Shown: one piece after another, positions 24,716-33,789 of the stretch | How positions within the stretch are numbered: position 1 is the stretch's first letter | Layout: every line of letters starts with the position of its first letter | Assembly: GCF_000716785.1 (NCBI RefSeq) | Contig: NZ_JNYY01000002.1 | Location: 124,001 to 188,000 of the forward strand | Length of the DNA stretch: 64,000 bases | Source: Amycolatopsis vancoresmycina | Lineage (GTDB): Bacteria; Actinomycetota; Actinomycetes; Mycobacteriales; Pseudonocardiaceae | Direction: 5' to 3' | The notes under the pieces: generated by a model | The model's database searches: none | What the model saw: the letters and a program-made list of their open reading frames with translations, nothing else | Told to the model about the DNA's origin: nothing | Position numbers and translations under genes: made by a program

Positions 24716-26014
24716 TCAGTCGAGCGGCAGGTCGAACGCGACGAGCGTGCCGAGGCTGGGCGAGGAGTTCAGGAAGAACTTCCCGCCCGCGGCGTCCGCG
24801 CGTTCGGCGAGATGACGCAGACCACGGGTGGCGACGCCTTGGGGGACACCGGAACCGTTGTCCCGGACGCGGAGTTTGACGCCACCGGAGTCCCGGGTCA
24901 GCGTCACGCGGGTTTCGCTGGCGCCGGAGTGCCGGACCACATTGGACAGCGCTTCGCGCAGAGCGGCCCGGATGTGGTCGGCGCGTTCCGCGGGGATGTC
25001 GGCGAATTCGCCGGACAGCTCCAGCGTCGGCGGGTAGCCGAGCAGCTCGCCGGCAATGCGGACCTCGCCGCGCGCCGACTCGGCGAGGTCGGTGGGCGTG
25101 CCGGTGTCGTGGCGAGGCTCCGGCGACCGCAGCGCGCGCACGGTCCCGCGGATTTCCTCGATGGTCTGGTCGAGCTGGTCGATGGCGTCGGAGAGCCGAG
25201 CCCCGTCGGCTTGGGCGAAGCGCTTGCGCATGTTCCGCCGAACCCGGTCGAGTTGCATCCCGGCCCCGTAGAGCCGCTGGACGATGACGTCGTGGAGCTC
25301 ACGGGCAATGCGTTCCCGCTCTTCGTAGAGAGCGACGCGGTGACGCGCGTTGGCGCCCTCGGCGAGCGCGAGGACGACCCCGGCCTGCGCGGCAAAGGCG
25401 ACGAGCATCTCGACGGTCCCGGCGGAGAAGGGTTCGCGCCCTCGCTTCCGGTAGACGGTCAGTGAGCCGAGAACCCGCCCTCCAGAGCCGAAGGGAGCGG
25501 CCGCGAAGGGCCCGTAGCCATGGAGTTCGGCGGGCACGTAGGGCGCGGTACGCGGATCGACGGTGAAGTCGGCACTGGCGACGGGCTCGCCCCCACGCGC
25601 AACGCGACCGGCGGCGGAGTCGGCAGGGAGTGCGAGACCACGGAGGGACTCGCCGGCCGCAGTGCTGCCGATCTCGTCGCCGAGCTCGGCTGATGGCTGA
25701 AGGCCGTCGGGCTCCGGCGCGCCTGCCGCCCCGGGGTCTTCGCTGGTGCGCGCTCCCGAACCCTGGCTGCCCGCCCGCTGACCGGGTGGCGCCGCGGGGT
25801 CCGCCGTTGCGTAGTGGGCAGCCTCCACCACCACTCGGCCGTCCTCGGTGCTCACCATGGCCAAGCCCAGGTCGGCGTCCGCGAGCTCGGCCGCTCGGGC
25901 GACGACCGTGTCCAGCACCGCTCCCGGGTCGTCGCCGGACAGGGCGGTGCTCGTGATCTCGGTGGCTGCGGACAGTGCCCGCGCGGCAAGCGTCGGATCC
26001 ATGAGTTCCGTCAT
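24716..26014 (-). CDS. DevS-like sensor histidine kinase (GAF, HisKA_3, HATPase)
   Basis: A 432-residue soluble kinase. A GAF-type sensor (about 1-235) holds an insertion of about 50 Gly/Ala/Pro-rich residues, followed by the dimerisation helix with the phospho-accepting His in ERIARELHDVIVQRLYGAG and a HATPase domain (NVVRHSGAS, VRDNGSGVP, GLRHLAERADAAGG). HisKA_3 family, partner of LuxR-type regulators. It is the last gene of the cyd operon, suggesting an oxygen or redox cue. ATG at 26014; a GTG at 26065 overlapping the cydDC stop as GTGA is an alternative start. Confidence 0.8.
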   Translation of the reverse strand: MTELMDPTLAARALSAATEITSTALSGDDPGAVLDTVVARAAELADADLGLAMVSTEDGRVVVEAAHYATADPAAPPGQRAGSQGSGARTSEDPGAAGAPEPDGLQPSAELGDEIGSTAAGESLRGLALPADSAAGRVARGGEPVASADFTVDPRTAPYVPAELHGYGPFAAAPFGSGGRVLGSLTVYRKRGREPFSAGTVEMLVAFAAQAGVVLALAEGANARHRVALYEERERIARELHDVIVQRLYGAGMQLDRVRRNMRKRFAQADGARLSDAIDQLDQTIEEIRGTVRALRSPEPRHDTGTPTDLAESARGEVRIAGELLGYPPTLELSGEFADIPAERADHIRAALREALSNVVRHSGASETRVTLTRDSGGVKLRVRDNGSGVPQGVATRGLRHLAERADAAGGKFFLNSSPSLGTLVAFDLPLD

Positions 26015-26061
26015 TATCGCGCGGCGCGGTGGCGGCGCGGCAAGGACACCGCAGGAATCGA

Positions 26062-29000
26062 TCACGGGACCGGCACCCGCGTGACGACCCGGCCGTCGCG
26101 GACCTCGAGGACCACGTCGGCTCCGGCCGCTTCCTCCGCTCGGTGCGTCACGTGCACCACCGTCCGGCCCGCCAGCACCTCCCGCAGGTGCGCGCGCACC
26201 GCCGCCGCCGTCGGCTCGTCGAGGTGCGCCGTCGGCTCGTCCAGCAGCACGAGACCCGCCGACGGCGCCCCGAGCAACGCCCGCGCCAGCGCCACCCGCT
26301 GAGCCTGGCCGCCGGACAGTCCGGTGCCGCCGCTGCCGAGCAGCGTCTCCGGCTCGACGTCGGTCAACGCCGCGCCGTGCAACGCCGCTCGCAGGTCTTC
26401 TTCGGTTGCCGTCGGGTCGGCGAGGCGGAGGTTCTCGGCGACCGTCGTCGCGGCGAGCATCGGCTCCTGCGGCGCCCACGCCACCCTCTCCGGGACCTCG
26501 ACCACGCCGCGCCGAGGTGCGAGGAAGCCCAGCAGCGCTGCGACGAGCGTCGACTTGCCCGCCCCGCTCGGTCCCACCACCGCCGCGTACGTGCCCGGCG
26601 GCAGGTCCACGTCGACGTCGTGCAGCACCAGCGGTCCGCCCGGCCAGCCGAGGTCCGCTCCCCGCAGCTCGACGCCCGCCCCAGCCCGGGCCGAAGGGGG
26701 CGCTTCCGGCACGTCGGCGAGACGGCGGCGGGCGCGCTGCAGCGTGTCCCAGTGCTGCGCCACCGGCGGCAGCAACGCGAGAACCTCCGCCAGCGCGAGC
26801 GGCACCAAGGCCAGCAGCGGCGCCAAGACCGGGTCGAGCCGTCCGCCCGCGACCGCCTGGGCCGCCAACGCCGTGCTGACCACCGCCGCCGCGCCGCAGA
26901 CCAGCGTGACCAGGGCTTCCGCCGCTCCCGAACCGAACGCCTGCCGACGCGCTTGCGCCGACAGCCGCGTGTCGGCGTCCTCGAGAGCGCGGCGGTGTTC
27001 GGCGGCCTTGCCGAACGCCAGCAGCTCGGCCGCGGCTTCGAACAGCACCAGGACTCGCGCCGCCACGTCACGGCGGCCGGCCGCCAGCGCCGACGTCGCC
27101 CGGCGTTCCGCGCGCAGCGCCACCCACGGTGCACCCAGCCCGAGGGCCACCGCCGCCGCCAGCGTCAAGCCCGCCGTCGGCAGCACCGCTGTCTGCACCG
27201 CGATCGCTCCCGCCGCGACCAGGGCCACCACCAGCGGCGGCGACACCACGCGCGGCAGCAAGTCGCGGACGGTGTCGACGTCGGCGACGAGCCGCCGTTG
27301 CCCCTCGCCCGCGCGCAGGCTCCGCGCCGGCCCGAGCCGGACCAGCGAATTCCACAGCCGCACCCGGACGCGGCCGGCGATGCGGAACGCGGCGTCGTGC
27401 GTGACCAGCCGTTCGACGTACCGCAGGCCCGCGCGGCCGAGGCCGAACGCCCGGACGCCGACGACCGCGACCGTCAGGGTCAGGATCGGCGGCTGCTGGG
27501 ACGCCTTGGCGATGAGCCAGCCCGACGTCGCCGTCAGCGCCACCCCGGCCAACAGGGCGAGCGCCCCGAGCGCGGCGCCGCCGAACAGCCGCCCGTCGAG
27601 CAACGCGCGCCACCCCAGCGGCGATGCCGGGTCGTCCACTGTGGACGCTTCAGCAGCAACAGAATTCTCGGTCGACATGTCGACTGCGGCCGAGCGCTCG
27701 TGGGCCGCGATGATCGCCGCGGCGCCGTTGCCGACGGCGCGCTGCACCGCGTCGAGCACCAGCCGCGCGCTGGCCTCGTCGAGGTGCGCCGTCGGCTCGT
27801 CGAGCAGCAGCAGCCAGGCGCCGCGCTGCACCCGGACCAGCGCCCGGGCGACGGCGACCCGCTGCCGCTGCCCCAGCGACAGCTGGGAAACCGGCCGGTC
27901 GGCGAGCCCGGCCAAGCCGAGCTCGGCGAGCACCGCACCGGAGGAGCCGACTTCCTCACTGACCGTCCCGCCGGTGAACACCGGCGACTGCGGCACCCAC
28001 GCGACCTGTTCGCGCCAGCGCTCGAGGTCGGCGTCGGCGAGGCTCGTCGAGCCGACGACGATCTCGCCGTCGTGCGCCGGGACGAATCCGAGCAGCGCCG
28101 AAAGCGTCGTCGACTTGCCGCCGCCGCTCGGTGCGCGGAGCCAGACCGTCTCACCGGGCCGGACCGCGAACGACTCGCCGTCGGGCGCGAACCCGCCGCG
28201 CCGCGCGACGCGCAGGGACGACACGCGCAGCTCGCCCCGCGCCGGGACCGCGGTTCCCGCAGCGGGCACGGGCAGCGCAAGCAGGTCGGCGACGCGCCGG
28301 ACCGCTTCGACGCCGTCCTCGCTGGCGTGGAACGCGGCGCCGACCGCGCGCAGCGGCTGGTAGCACTCGGGCGCCAGGATCAGCACGCCGAGCCCGATGG
28401 CCAGCGGCAGGTGGCCGCCGGCGAGCCGGACGCCGATCACCACCGCGACCAGCGCCACCGACAGCGTCGCGACCAGTTCGAGCACGAACGCCGAGGAGAA
28501 CGCGACCTTCAACGTCTTCAGCGTGGCGCGGCGGTGGCGTTCGGACAGCCGGCGGACCGTCTCGGCCTGCGCGGTGGCCCGGCGGAACGCGGTCAGCACC
28601 GGCAGCACGCGCACGAGTTCCAGCAGCCGTCCGGACATCCGGTGGGTCGCGTCGGTCGCGCCGGCGACGCGGTCGGCGGTGAACTTGCCGACGAGGATGG
28701 CGAACATCGGCAGCAGCGGCACCGTCAGCGCGACGATCACCCCGGACGGCCAGTCGGCGAACAGGATGGCCGCGCCGGCGCCGAGCGGCACGACGGCCGC
28801 CGTCACCAGCGCCGGCAGGTACTCGCGGAAGTAGGCGTCCAGCGCGTCGAGCCCGCGGGTGGTGAGCGCGGTCAGCTCGCCGTGGCCGCGGCGGGCGATC
28901 CACTCGGGTCCCAGGCGCAGCGCGTGGTCGACGGCTTTCGCGCGCAACTCGCGTTGGGCGGTCGACGCGGCACGCGCGGAAACCGTGCGCACCGCCCAGC

Positions 29001-29283
29001 CGGTCAGTGCGCGCGCCGCGACGAGCGCGAGCAGCGCGGCCAGCTGGGCGGTGCGTCCCCCGGCACCTGCTCCGACGATCGCCGCGAGGACGTCGGCGAG
29101 CAGGAACGCCTGTGCCACCAGCGCGGCGGCGTTGAGGAAGGAGAGGAAACCCACCAGGGCCAGCGCCCGGCGCACGGCCGGCACGAGGGCCGGCAGTGCA
29201 CCGAGCGGGCCCTTTCCCGGCCGCGCCGAGTCCACTGTGGACTCCGAGGCGGAAAGGGGAGCGCGTCCGGGAAGATCGGTCAT
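26062..29283 (-). CDS. cydDC: Fused thiol reductant ABC exporter CydDC
   Basis: A 1073-residue fusion of CydD and CydC, the exporter of cysteine/glutathione-type thiols needed for cytochrome bd assembly. Each half is an ABC transmembrane domain plus nucleotide-binding domain: first half Walker A APSGGGKST with signature LSLGQRQR, second half GPSGAGKST with SGGQAQR. ATG overlaps the cydB stop as ATGA, showing coupling. Only one polypeptide, so order D then C is fixed by the fusion. Two STVD palindromes (27634, 29230) lie inside it. Inner membrane protein. Confidence 0.9.
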   Translation of the reverse strand: MTDLPGRAPLSASESTVDSARPGKGPLGALPALVPAVRRALALVGFLSFLNAAALVAQAFLLADVLAAIVGAGAGGRTAQLAALLALVAARALTGWAVRTVSARAASTAQRELRAKAVDHALRLGPEWIARRGHGELTALTTRGLDALDAYFREYLPALVTAAVVPLGAGAAILFADWPSGVIVALTVPLLPMFAILVGKFTADRVAGATDATHRMSGRLLELVRVLPVLTAFRRATAQAETVRRLSERHRRATLKTLKVAFSSAFVLELVATLSVALVAVVIGVRLAGGHLPLAIGLGVLILAPECYQPLRAVGAAFHASEDGVEAVRRVADLLALPVPAAGTAVPARGELRVSSLRVARRGGFAPDGESFAVRPGETVWLRAPSGGGKSTTLSALLGFVPAHDGEIVVGSTSLADADLERWREQVAWVPQSPVFTGGTVSEEVGSSGAVLAELGLAGLADRPVSQLSLGQRQRVAVARALVRVQRGAWLLLLDEPTAHLDEASARLVLDAVQRAVGNGAAAIIAAHERSAAVDMSTENSVAAEASTVDDPASPLGWRALLDGRLFGGAALGALALLAGVALTATSGWLIAKASQQPPILTLTVAVVGVRAFGLGRAGLRYVERLVTHDAAFRIAGRVRVRLWNSLVRLGPARSLRAGEGQRRLVADVDTVRDLLPRVVSPPLVVALVAAGAIAVQTAVLPTAGLTLAAAVALGLGAPWVALRAERRATSALAAGRRDVAARVLVLFEAAAELLAFGKAAEHRRALEDADTRLSAQARRQAFGSGAAEALVTLVCGAAAVVSTALAAQAVAGGRLDPVLAPLLALVPLALAEVLALLPPVAQHWDTLQRARRRLADVPEAPPSARAGAGVELRGADLGWPGGPLVLHDVDVDLPPGTYAAVVGPSGAGKSTLVAALLGFLAPRRGVVEVPERVAWAPQEPMLAATTVAENLRLADPTATEEDLRAALHGAALTDVEPETLLGSGGTGLSGGQAQRVALARALLGAPSAGLVLLDEPTAHLDEPTAAAVRAHLREVLAGRTVVHVTHRAEEAAGADVVLEVRDGRVVTRVPVP
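27634..27646. repeat. GTCCACWGTGGAC palindrome, copy 3
   Basis: GTCCACTGTGGAC inside cydDC; the coding strand reads TCC-ACA-GTG-GAC (Ser-Thr-Val-Asp), with rare codon ACA. Confidence 0.7.
29230..29242. repeat. GTCCACWGTGGAC palindrome, copy 4
   Basis: GTCCACTGTGGAC near the cydDC start; the coding strand reads TCC-ACA-GTG-GAC (Ser-Thr-Val-Asp). Confidence 0.7.
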
Positions 29284-30287
29284 GGCGCGTGGACCACCGG
29301 GATGTGCTGCGTGCCGATGCGCTTGCGGAACACCCAGTACGTCCAGCCCTGGTAGACCAGCACGGCGGGAGCGCCGAAGACGGCGACCCAGGTCATCACG
29401 GTCAGGGTGTACGGGCTCGACGCGGCGCCCTCGATGGTCAGCGTGTTGGCGGCGTCGAGCGTCGACGGCAGGACGTTCGGGAAGAGCGAACCGAACATGA
29501 CCACCGCGGCCCCGGCGATGACCACCCCGAGCGCGGCGAACGCCTGCCCGTCGCGGTCGGCACGAAGCCGGAACCAGGCGACAGCCGCAGCGAGAGCACT
29601 GATCCCGAACGAGAGCAGTGTCCACAACGTGCCGGCGCGCCACTGGACGACCGCGAGGAACGCGACCATCGGCACCATCGCGACCGGCAGCAGCTTCAAC
29701 GCCAGCGCGCGAGCGCGTTCCCGCAGGTCACCGCTGGTTTTGAGAGCGAGGAACGCGGCACCGTGGGTGATCGAGAAGGCGGCGATGGCGACCGCGCCGA
29801 GCAGGGTGTCCCAGCGGACGGCGGCGAACGCCGAGCCGGCGCGGTTGCCGTCGGCGTCGAGGGGCAGGCCGAGGACGGTGGTCGCGAGGATGAGCCCGAC
29901 GCCGAGCGGCGGGATCCACGAGCCGGCCATGATGACGCGGTCCCAGTTGCGCCGCCAGCGCTCGGAGTCGACCTTCCCGCGGTACTCGAAGGCGACGCCG
30001 CGGCCGATGAGGGCGAGCAGCACGAGCAGCAGCGGCAGGTAGGCGGCCGAGAAAAGCCCGGCGTACCACGCGGGGAAGGCGGCGAACATGGCGCCGCCGG
30101 CGACGATGAGCCAGACCTCGTTGCCGTCCCAGACGGGCCCGATGGTGTTGACCATGACGCGCCGCTCGGTGTTGTCCTTCGCGAGGACGGGCAGCAGCAT
30201 GCCGACGCCGAAGTCGAAGCCCTCGAGGAAGAGGTAGCCGAGCCAGAAGAAGGCGATGACGACGAACCAGACGATGGCGAGAGTCAT
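29280..30287 (-). CDS. cydB: Cytochrome bd ubiquinol/menaquinol oxidase subunit II
   Basis: A 335-residue membrane subunit with about nine spans. Typical CydB sequence is present: FLEGFDFGVGMLLPVLAKD near residue 20, GPVWDGNEVWL near 50, and SITHGAAFLALKT near 170. It is the second subunit of a high-affinity oxidase that reduces oxygen to water from quinol, useful at low oxygen. ATG at 30287 preceded by GAGGTG. Coupled to cydDC through ATGA. A 201-base spacer separates it from cydA, with DnaA-box-like sites in it. Confidence 0.95.
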   Translation of the reverse strand: MTLAIVWFVVIAFFWLGYLFLEGFDFGVGMLLPVLAKDNTERRVMVNTIGPVWDGNEVWLIVAGGAMFAAFPAWYAGLFSAAYLPLLLVLLALIGRGVAFEYRGKVDSERWRRNWDRVIMAGSWIPPLGVGLILATTVLGLPLDADGNRAGSAFAAVRWDTLLGAVAIAAFSITHGAAFLALKTSGDLRERARALALKLLPVAMVPMVAFLAVVQWRAGTLWTLLSFGISALAAAVAWFRLRADRDGQAFAALGVVIAGAAVVMFGSLFPNVLPSTLDAANTLTIEGAASSPYTLTVMTWVAVFGAPAVLVYQGWTYWVFRKRIGTQHIPVVHAP

Positions 30288-30318
30288 CGGGCACCTCGAG
30301 CCGGCCGGTCGCCGTGAG

Positions 30319-30362
30319 TTATCCACATCGGGTCGAGTTGTCCACAGATTTGCTGTGGGTAA
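30319..30362. promoter_or_regulatory. Three DnaA-box-like 9-mers between cydA and cydB
   Basis: TTATCCACA at 30319-30327, TTGTCCACA at 30338-30346 and TGTGGGTAA (minus-strand TTACCCACA) at 30354-30362, within 44 bases. The first equals the E. coli consensus and the second the actinomycete consensus. The rest of 30288-30488 shows no gene with normal codon use; a GC-rich hairpin lies near 30400-30425. Confidence 0.55.
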
Positions 30363-30488
30363 CCCGCGAGAGTGATCAGGCCGATACACTGGGTTCGGGG
30401 ACGCCCCCCGGGAAGGGCGGGGGCTGCTGTTGGTAAAGCTGGGGCTGCTGCACCGCTTCTGAGCTGCAGGTTTGTCATCTTGGCCGCC

Positions 30489-31961
30489 TCAGTACGCGAA
30501 GGCGAGCGTGTCGCCTTCGGCCTCGTCCGAGTTCTTCTTCTCCGGGGGCATCACCGCTTCGACGCCGCCGCGGATGTACTTGCGCATCAGGTACAGCTCC
30601 ACCACGCCGAGGGCCGCGTACACCGTCGTCAGCGCGATCAACGACGTCCACACCTCGCCGGTCGTCAAGCGTGAGACCGCCTGGGCCGTGAACATCCACA
30701 CGCCGTCCACGCCCGTCGGGTTCGGGGCCACCACGAACGGCTGACGGCCCATCTCGGTGAAGATCCAGCCCGCGCTGTTGCCCAGGAACGGCGTGGCGAT
30801 GCCGCCCAGGACCAGCAGCGGGAACCAGCGGGCCGTCGGGATGCGGTCGCGGCGGGTGAGCCACAGGGCCAGGACGCCGATGCCCGCCGAGACCGCGCCG
30901 AAGCCGATCATCATGCGGAAGCCCCAGTACGTCACCGGCAGGTTCGGCACGTAGTCGATCGGCTTGCCGGCCAGCGAGCCCAGCGCCGGGTCGTCCGGGT
31001 AGTTCGTGCCGTACTTGGCCTGGTACTCCGTCACCAGGTTCTCCACGCCCTTGACCTCGGTCTTGAAGTCGTTGTGCGCCAGAAACGACAGCAGCGCGGG
31101 CACGTTGAACGTCTTGACGTCTTCGCAGTTCGCGCCCGACACGTCGCCGATCGCGATGATCGAGAAGCTCGCCGGCTTTTCCGTGTGGCACAGCGCTTCC
31201 GCGGACGCCATCTTCATCGGCTGCTGCTCGAACATCAGCTTGCCCTGCGCGTCGCCGGTGATCGCGAGGACCGCGAACGCCGCCACGCCGACCCAGCCGC
31301 CCAGCCGCAACGACGAGCGCCACACGTCGAGGTGACCGCGGCGCCGCCAGAGGTGCCAGCCCGCGACGCCGACCAGGAACGCCGCCGCCACCGAGAACGC
31401 GCCCGCGAGGGTGTGCGGGATCGCGGCCAGCGCCGTGTTGTTCGTCAGCACCGCCCAGATCGAGTTCATGGTCGGCTTGCCGTTCTCGAACGTCACGCCC
31501 ACCGGGTGCTGCATCCACGAGTTCGCGGCCAGGATGAAGTACGCCGACGCCATCGTGGCCAGCGAGAACGCCCACGCGCACGCCAGGTGAACCTTCTTCG
31601 GCAGCCGGTCCCAGCCGAAGATCCACAGGCCGAGGAACGTCGATTCGACGAAGAACGCGACGAGCCCTTCCATCGCCAGCGGCGCGCCGAAGACGTCGCC
31701 GACGAAGCGGGAGTACGCGCTCCAGTTCATCCCGAACTGGAACTCCTGCACGATCCCGGTCACCACGCCCATGGCGAAGTTGACCAGCAGCAGCTTGCCC
31801 CAGAACTTGGTCATCTTCAGGTGCCGCAGCTCGCCGGTGCGGACCCAGCGGGTCTGCATCGCCGCGACCAGGATCGACAGCCCGATGGTCAGCGGGACCA
31901 TCAGGAAGTGGTAGACGGTGGTGATGCCGAACTGCCACCGCGCTAGCTCAAGGACCTCCAC
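30489..31961 (-). CDS. cydA: Cytochrome bd oxidase subunit I
   Basis: A 490-residue haem-binding subunit. The axial His18 is in ARWQFGITTVYHF; the distal region has MEGLVAFFVESTF, the second quinol-side Met in GFRMMIGFGA, and the GRQP signature in WIFTEMGRQPFVV. The Q-loop (about 235-325) is of the short type and holds the SAEALCHTEKPASFS segment. GTG at 31961 is chosen because it opens the conserved ELARWQF region; upstream codons are unconserved. First gene of cydA-cydB-cydDC-kinase. No Rex-type TTGTGAA/TTCACAA site is visible upstream. Confidence 0.95.
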   Translation of the reverse strand: MEVLELARWQFGITTVYHFLMVPLTIGLSILVAAMQTRWVRTGELRHLKMTKFWGKLLLVNFAMGVVTGIVQEFQFGMNWSAYSRFVGDVFGAPLAMEGLVAFFVESTFLGLWIFGWDRLPKKVHLACAWAFSLATMASAYFILAANSWMQHPVGVTFENGKPTMNSIWAVLTNNTALAAIPHTLAGAFSVAAAFLVGVAGWHLWRRRGHLDVWRSSLRLGGWVGVAAFAVLAITGDAQGKLMFEQQPMKMASAEALCHTEKPASFSIIAIGDVSGANCEDVKTFNVPALLSFLAHNDFKTEVKGVENLVTEYQAKYGTNYPDDPALGSLAGKPIDYVPNLPVTYWGFRMMIGFGAVSAGIGVLALWLTRRDRIPTARWFPLLVLGGIATPFLGNSAGWIFTEMGRQPFVVAPNPTGVDGVWMFTAQAVSRLTTGEVWTSLIALTTVYAALGVVELYLMRKYIRGGVEAVMPPEKKNSDEAEGDTLAFAY

Positions 31962-32040
31962 GTGGTCCAGCGTGCTCCGGGGCCCCGGCCGCAGCCAGAT
32001 CAACTGGTCCCGTCCGCCCCAGGACCAACGTCCCGGGTGA

Positions 32041-33000
32041 CTACAGCTGGTCGAGCGCCTGCCGGGCCTCCTCGGCCACCGCCCGCCGCGGCCCCGCGGG
32101 ACCCAGCTCGAGGACGTGCCGCAGGGCCAGCGCGTACGCCGTGTCGAACGCCTTGTCCGCGGCGACCGGGACGTCCGGCGGCACGCCGGTGCTCTCCCAG
32201 TTCTCCCCCGTCTCCGGGTCGTACGAGCGGGCGATCGACACCGTCACGTCCAGGTAGGTGTCCACTTTGTACTGTTCACGCGGGTGGGCGCCGCCGCGCG
32301 TCGGCTCGCCGACGGTCTTCGCCCGCCCCCGCCGCTGCAGCGAGAACGCGAGGTCCTCGCCGCCGGAGAACGTCGCCGGGCCGGTGAGCACCCAGATCGG
32401 CTTGGTCCCGCCGAACTTCGCGCCCGGGACGTACGGCAGCGTCCACATCTGGGTCACGCGGTCACCCTCGCGCTCGTAGAGGTCGAGGTAGTGGGTCCGC
32501 TCGTCGACCAGGTAGCTCTGCAGGAACGCGCTCGTGTCCGGGTCGCCGCCGCGGTTGCGGCGCACGTCGATCAGCAGCGCGTCGGCCGGCGCGACCAGCG
32601 TCATCGCCGCGGTGATCGACGGCGCCGCGAGGCCGGGCGGGTAGAGCAGGGTGGTGTCGAGGTAGCCGACGTTGCCGGGCAGGCGCCGCACCGACGCGAT
32701 CCCGAAGTTCTCCAGCTCGGCCGCGCGGCGGAAGTCCTCCGACGCGTGCTCCGCGTCGCCGTCCTCGGCCACCGGGTCGGTGTGGTGGCGCAGCCGCAGG
32801 TGCTTGTCGTCGTTCACCGACTGCAGGTCCGCTGTGACGCGGGTCGCGAATTCCGCGTCGCCGAGGTCTGCGTACGCGCCTTCGTCGAGACGCGCGCGAA
32901 GCACCTTCGCCAGCTTCGCGGCAACGTCCGGGAAGACGTAGTGACCTTCCAGCCGGCGGATGACCTCTTCGACCTGCGCAGCACGCGCCTGTGACCCCAC
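32041..33000 (-). CDS. S41 family peptidase with IRBP-type N-terminus
   Basis: A 319-residue tail-specific-protease relative without signal peptide. The N-terminal helical domain (VEEVIRRLEGHYVFPDVAAKLAKVL) matches the IRBP/S41 N-terminal type, and the catalytic Ser is in GPATFSGGEDLAF near residue 205, followed by the AKTVGEPTRGGAHP loop. The IRBP-like group often lacks PDZ, as here. GTG at 33000 lies seven bases after TACGTT, consistent with a leaderless start. Substrate unknown. Located between cydA and the GDT1 gene, divergent from the latter. Confidence 0.75.
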   Translation of the reverse strand: MGSQARAAQVEEVIRRLEGHYVFPDVAAKLAKVLRARLDEGAYADLGDAEFATRVTADLQSVNDDKHLRLRHHTDPVAEDGDAEHASEDFRRAAELENFGIASVRRLPGNVGYLDTTLLYPPGLAAPSITAAMTLVAPADALLIDVRRNRGGDPDTSAFLQSYLVDERTHYLDLYEREGDRVTQMWTLPYVPGAKFGGTKPIWVLTGPATFSGGEDLAFSLQRRGRAKTVGEPTRGGAHPREQYKVDTYLDVTVSIARSYDPETGENWESTGVPPDVPVAADKAFDTAYALALRHVLELGPAGPRRAVAEEARQALDQL

Positions 33001-33175
33001 GGCGGTCAACGTACCCCAGGCCACAACCGAAAATTCGGCGTGCCGAAAAAATTTGTGCGACACCCCTTGATGTCAAATTCATGGCCGCCGATCCGGCAAT
33101 TTCGCACAAGCCATCAGCTTGCGGTTTTCCGAACCTCCCCTTTATCGTTGCAGTGAAAGGGGCGAAAGAATACTC

Positions 33176-33775
33176 ATGACTGCCGCTATGGTGGCGTTGA
33201 TCAGCGCGTTCGGCCTGGTCCTCGCCGTGGAGCTGCCGGACAAGACGCTCGTCGCAACACTGGTGCTGACCACCCGTTTCCGGGGCTGGCCGGTTTTCGC
33301 CGGTGTGTGCGCCGCGTTCGCCGTGCAGTGCGTCATAGCCGTCGCATTCGGCAGCGTGCTGACGCTGCTACCGGACGTAGTCCTTTCGCTCGTGGTCGCC
33401 GCGATGTTCGGCCTCGGCGCTTTCATGCTCCTTCGCGAAGGATTCAGCGAAGCCGACGAAGCAGGCGAAGACGCTTCGCGCACCGGCCCGGCTCCGCAGA
33501 CCTTCCTCCGCTCCGCGATGACGTCGTTCGGTGTGCTCTTCGCCGCCGAGTGGGGCGACGCCTCCCAGCTCGCGACAGCGAGCCTCGCCGCCCGCATCGG
33601 CAACCCGGTCGCTGTCGGCGTCGGCGCGTTCGCCGCGCTCGTGGTGGTCGCCGGGCTCGCCGTGTTCATCGGCGGGAAGATCCGCAGCCGGATCAACCCG
33701 AAGCTGATCCAGCGCTGCGCCGGGTTCGTCTTTGCCGGGTTCGCCGCGTTCGCCCTGCTCCAGCTGGCCTTCTGA
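33176..33775 (+). CDS. GDT1/TMEM165 family cation transporter
   Basis: A 199-residue membrane protein of six hydrophobic spans in two repeats. The two E-x-G-D-(K/R)-(S/T) signatures appear as AVELPDKTLVA (residues 16-26) and AAEWGDASQLA; the first has Pro in place of Gly, as in some actinobacterial members. Family members move Mn2+, Ca2+ or related ions with protons; here export of Mn2+ is plausible but unproven. ATG at 33176; a CCCCTTT/AAAGGGG hairpin (33137-33162) sits before it. No manganese (yybP-ykoY) riboswitch signature was seen. Confidence 0.8.
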   Translation: MTAAMVALISAFGLVLAVELPDKTLVATLVLTTRFRGWPVFAGVCAAFAVQCVIAVAFGSVLTLLPDVVLSLVVAAMFGLGAFMLLREGFSEADEAGEDASRTGPAPQTFLRSAMTSFGVLFAAEWGDASQLATASLAARIGNPVAVGVGAFAALVVVAGLAVFIGGKIRSRINPKLIQRCAGFVFAGFAAFALLQLAF

Positions 33776-33789
33776 CCGCTGCCTCACAG

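Noticed and set aside
26029..29355. 1108-codon plus-strand frame across cydDC
   Set aside because: Composition is arginine/glutamine-rich shadow sequence; cydDC on the other strand is unmistakable.
30284..30478. 64-codon minus-strand ORF between cydA and cydB, overlapping cydB by ATGA
   Set aside because: It has rare A/T-ending codons throughout, including TTA and AGA, unlike neighbours, and is not hydrophobic as a CydX-type subunit would be; its frame runs through the DnaA-box-like cluster. Kept as a regulatory spacer.
31962..32040. Rex-type operator before cydA
   Set aside because: No TTGTGAA/TTCACAA dyad is visible.
33001..33175. Possible manganese riboswitch before the GDT1 gene
   Set aside because: No yybP-ykoY core motifs could be found; only a short hairpin is present.
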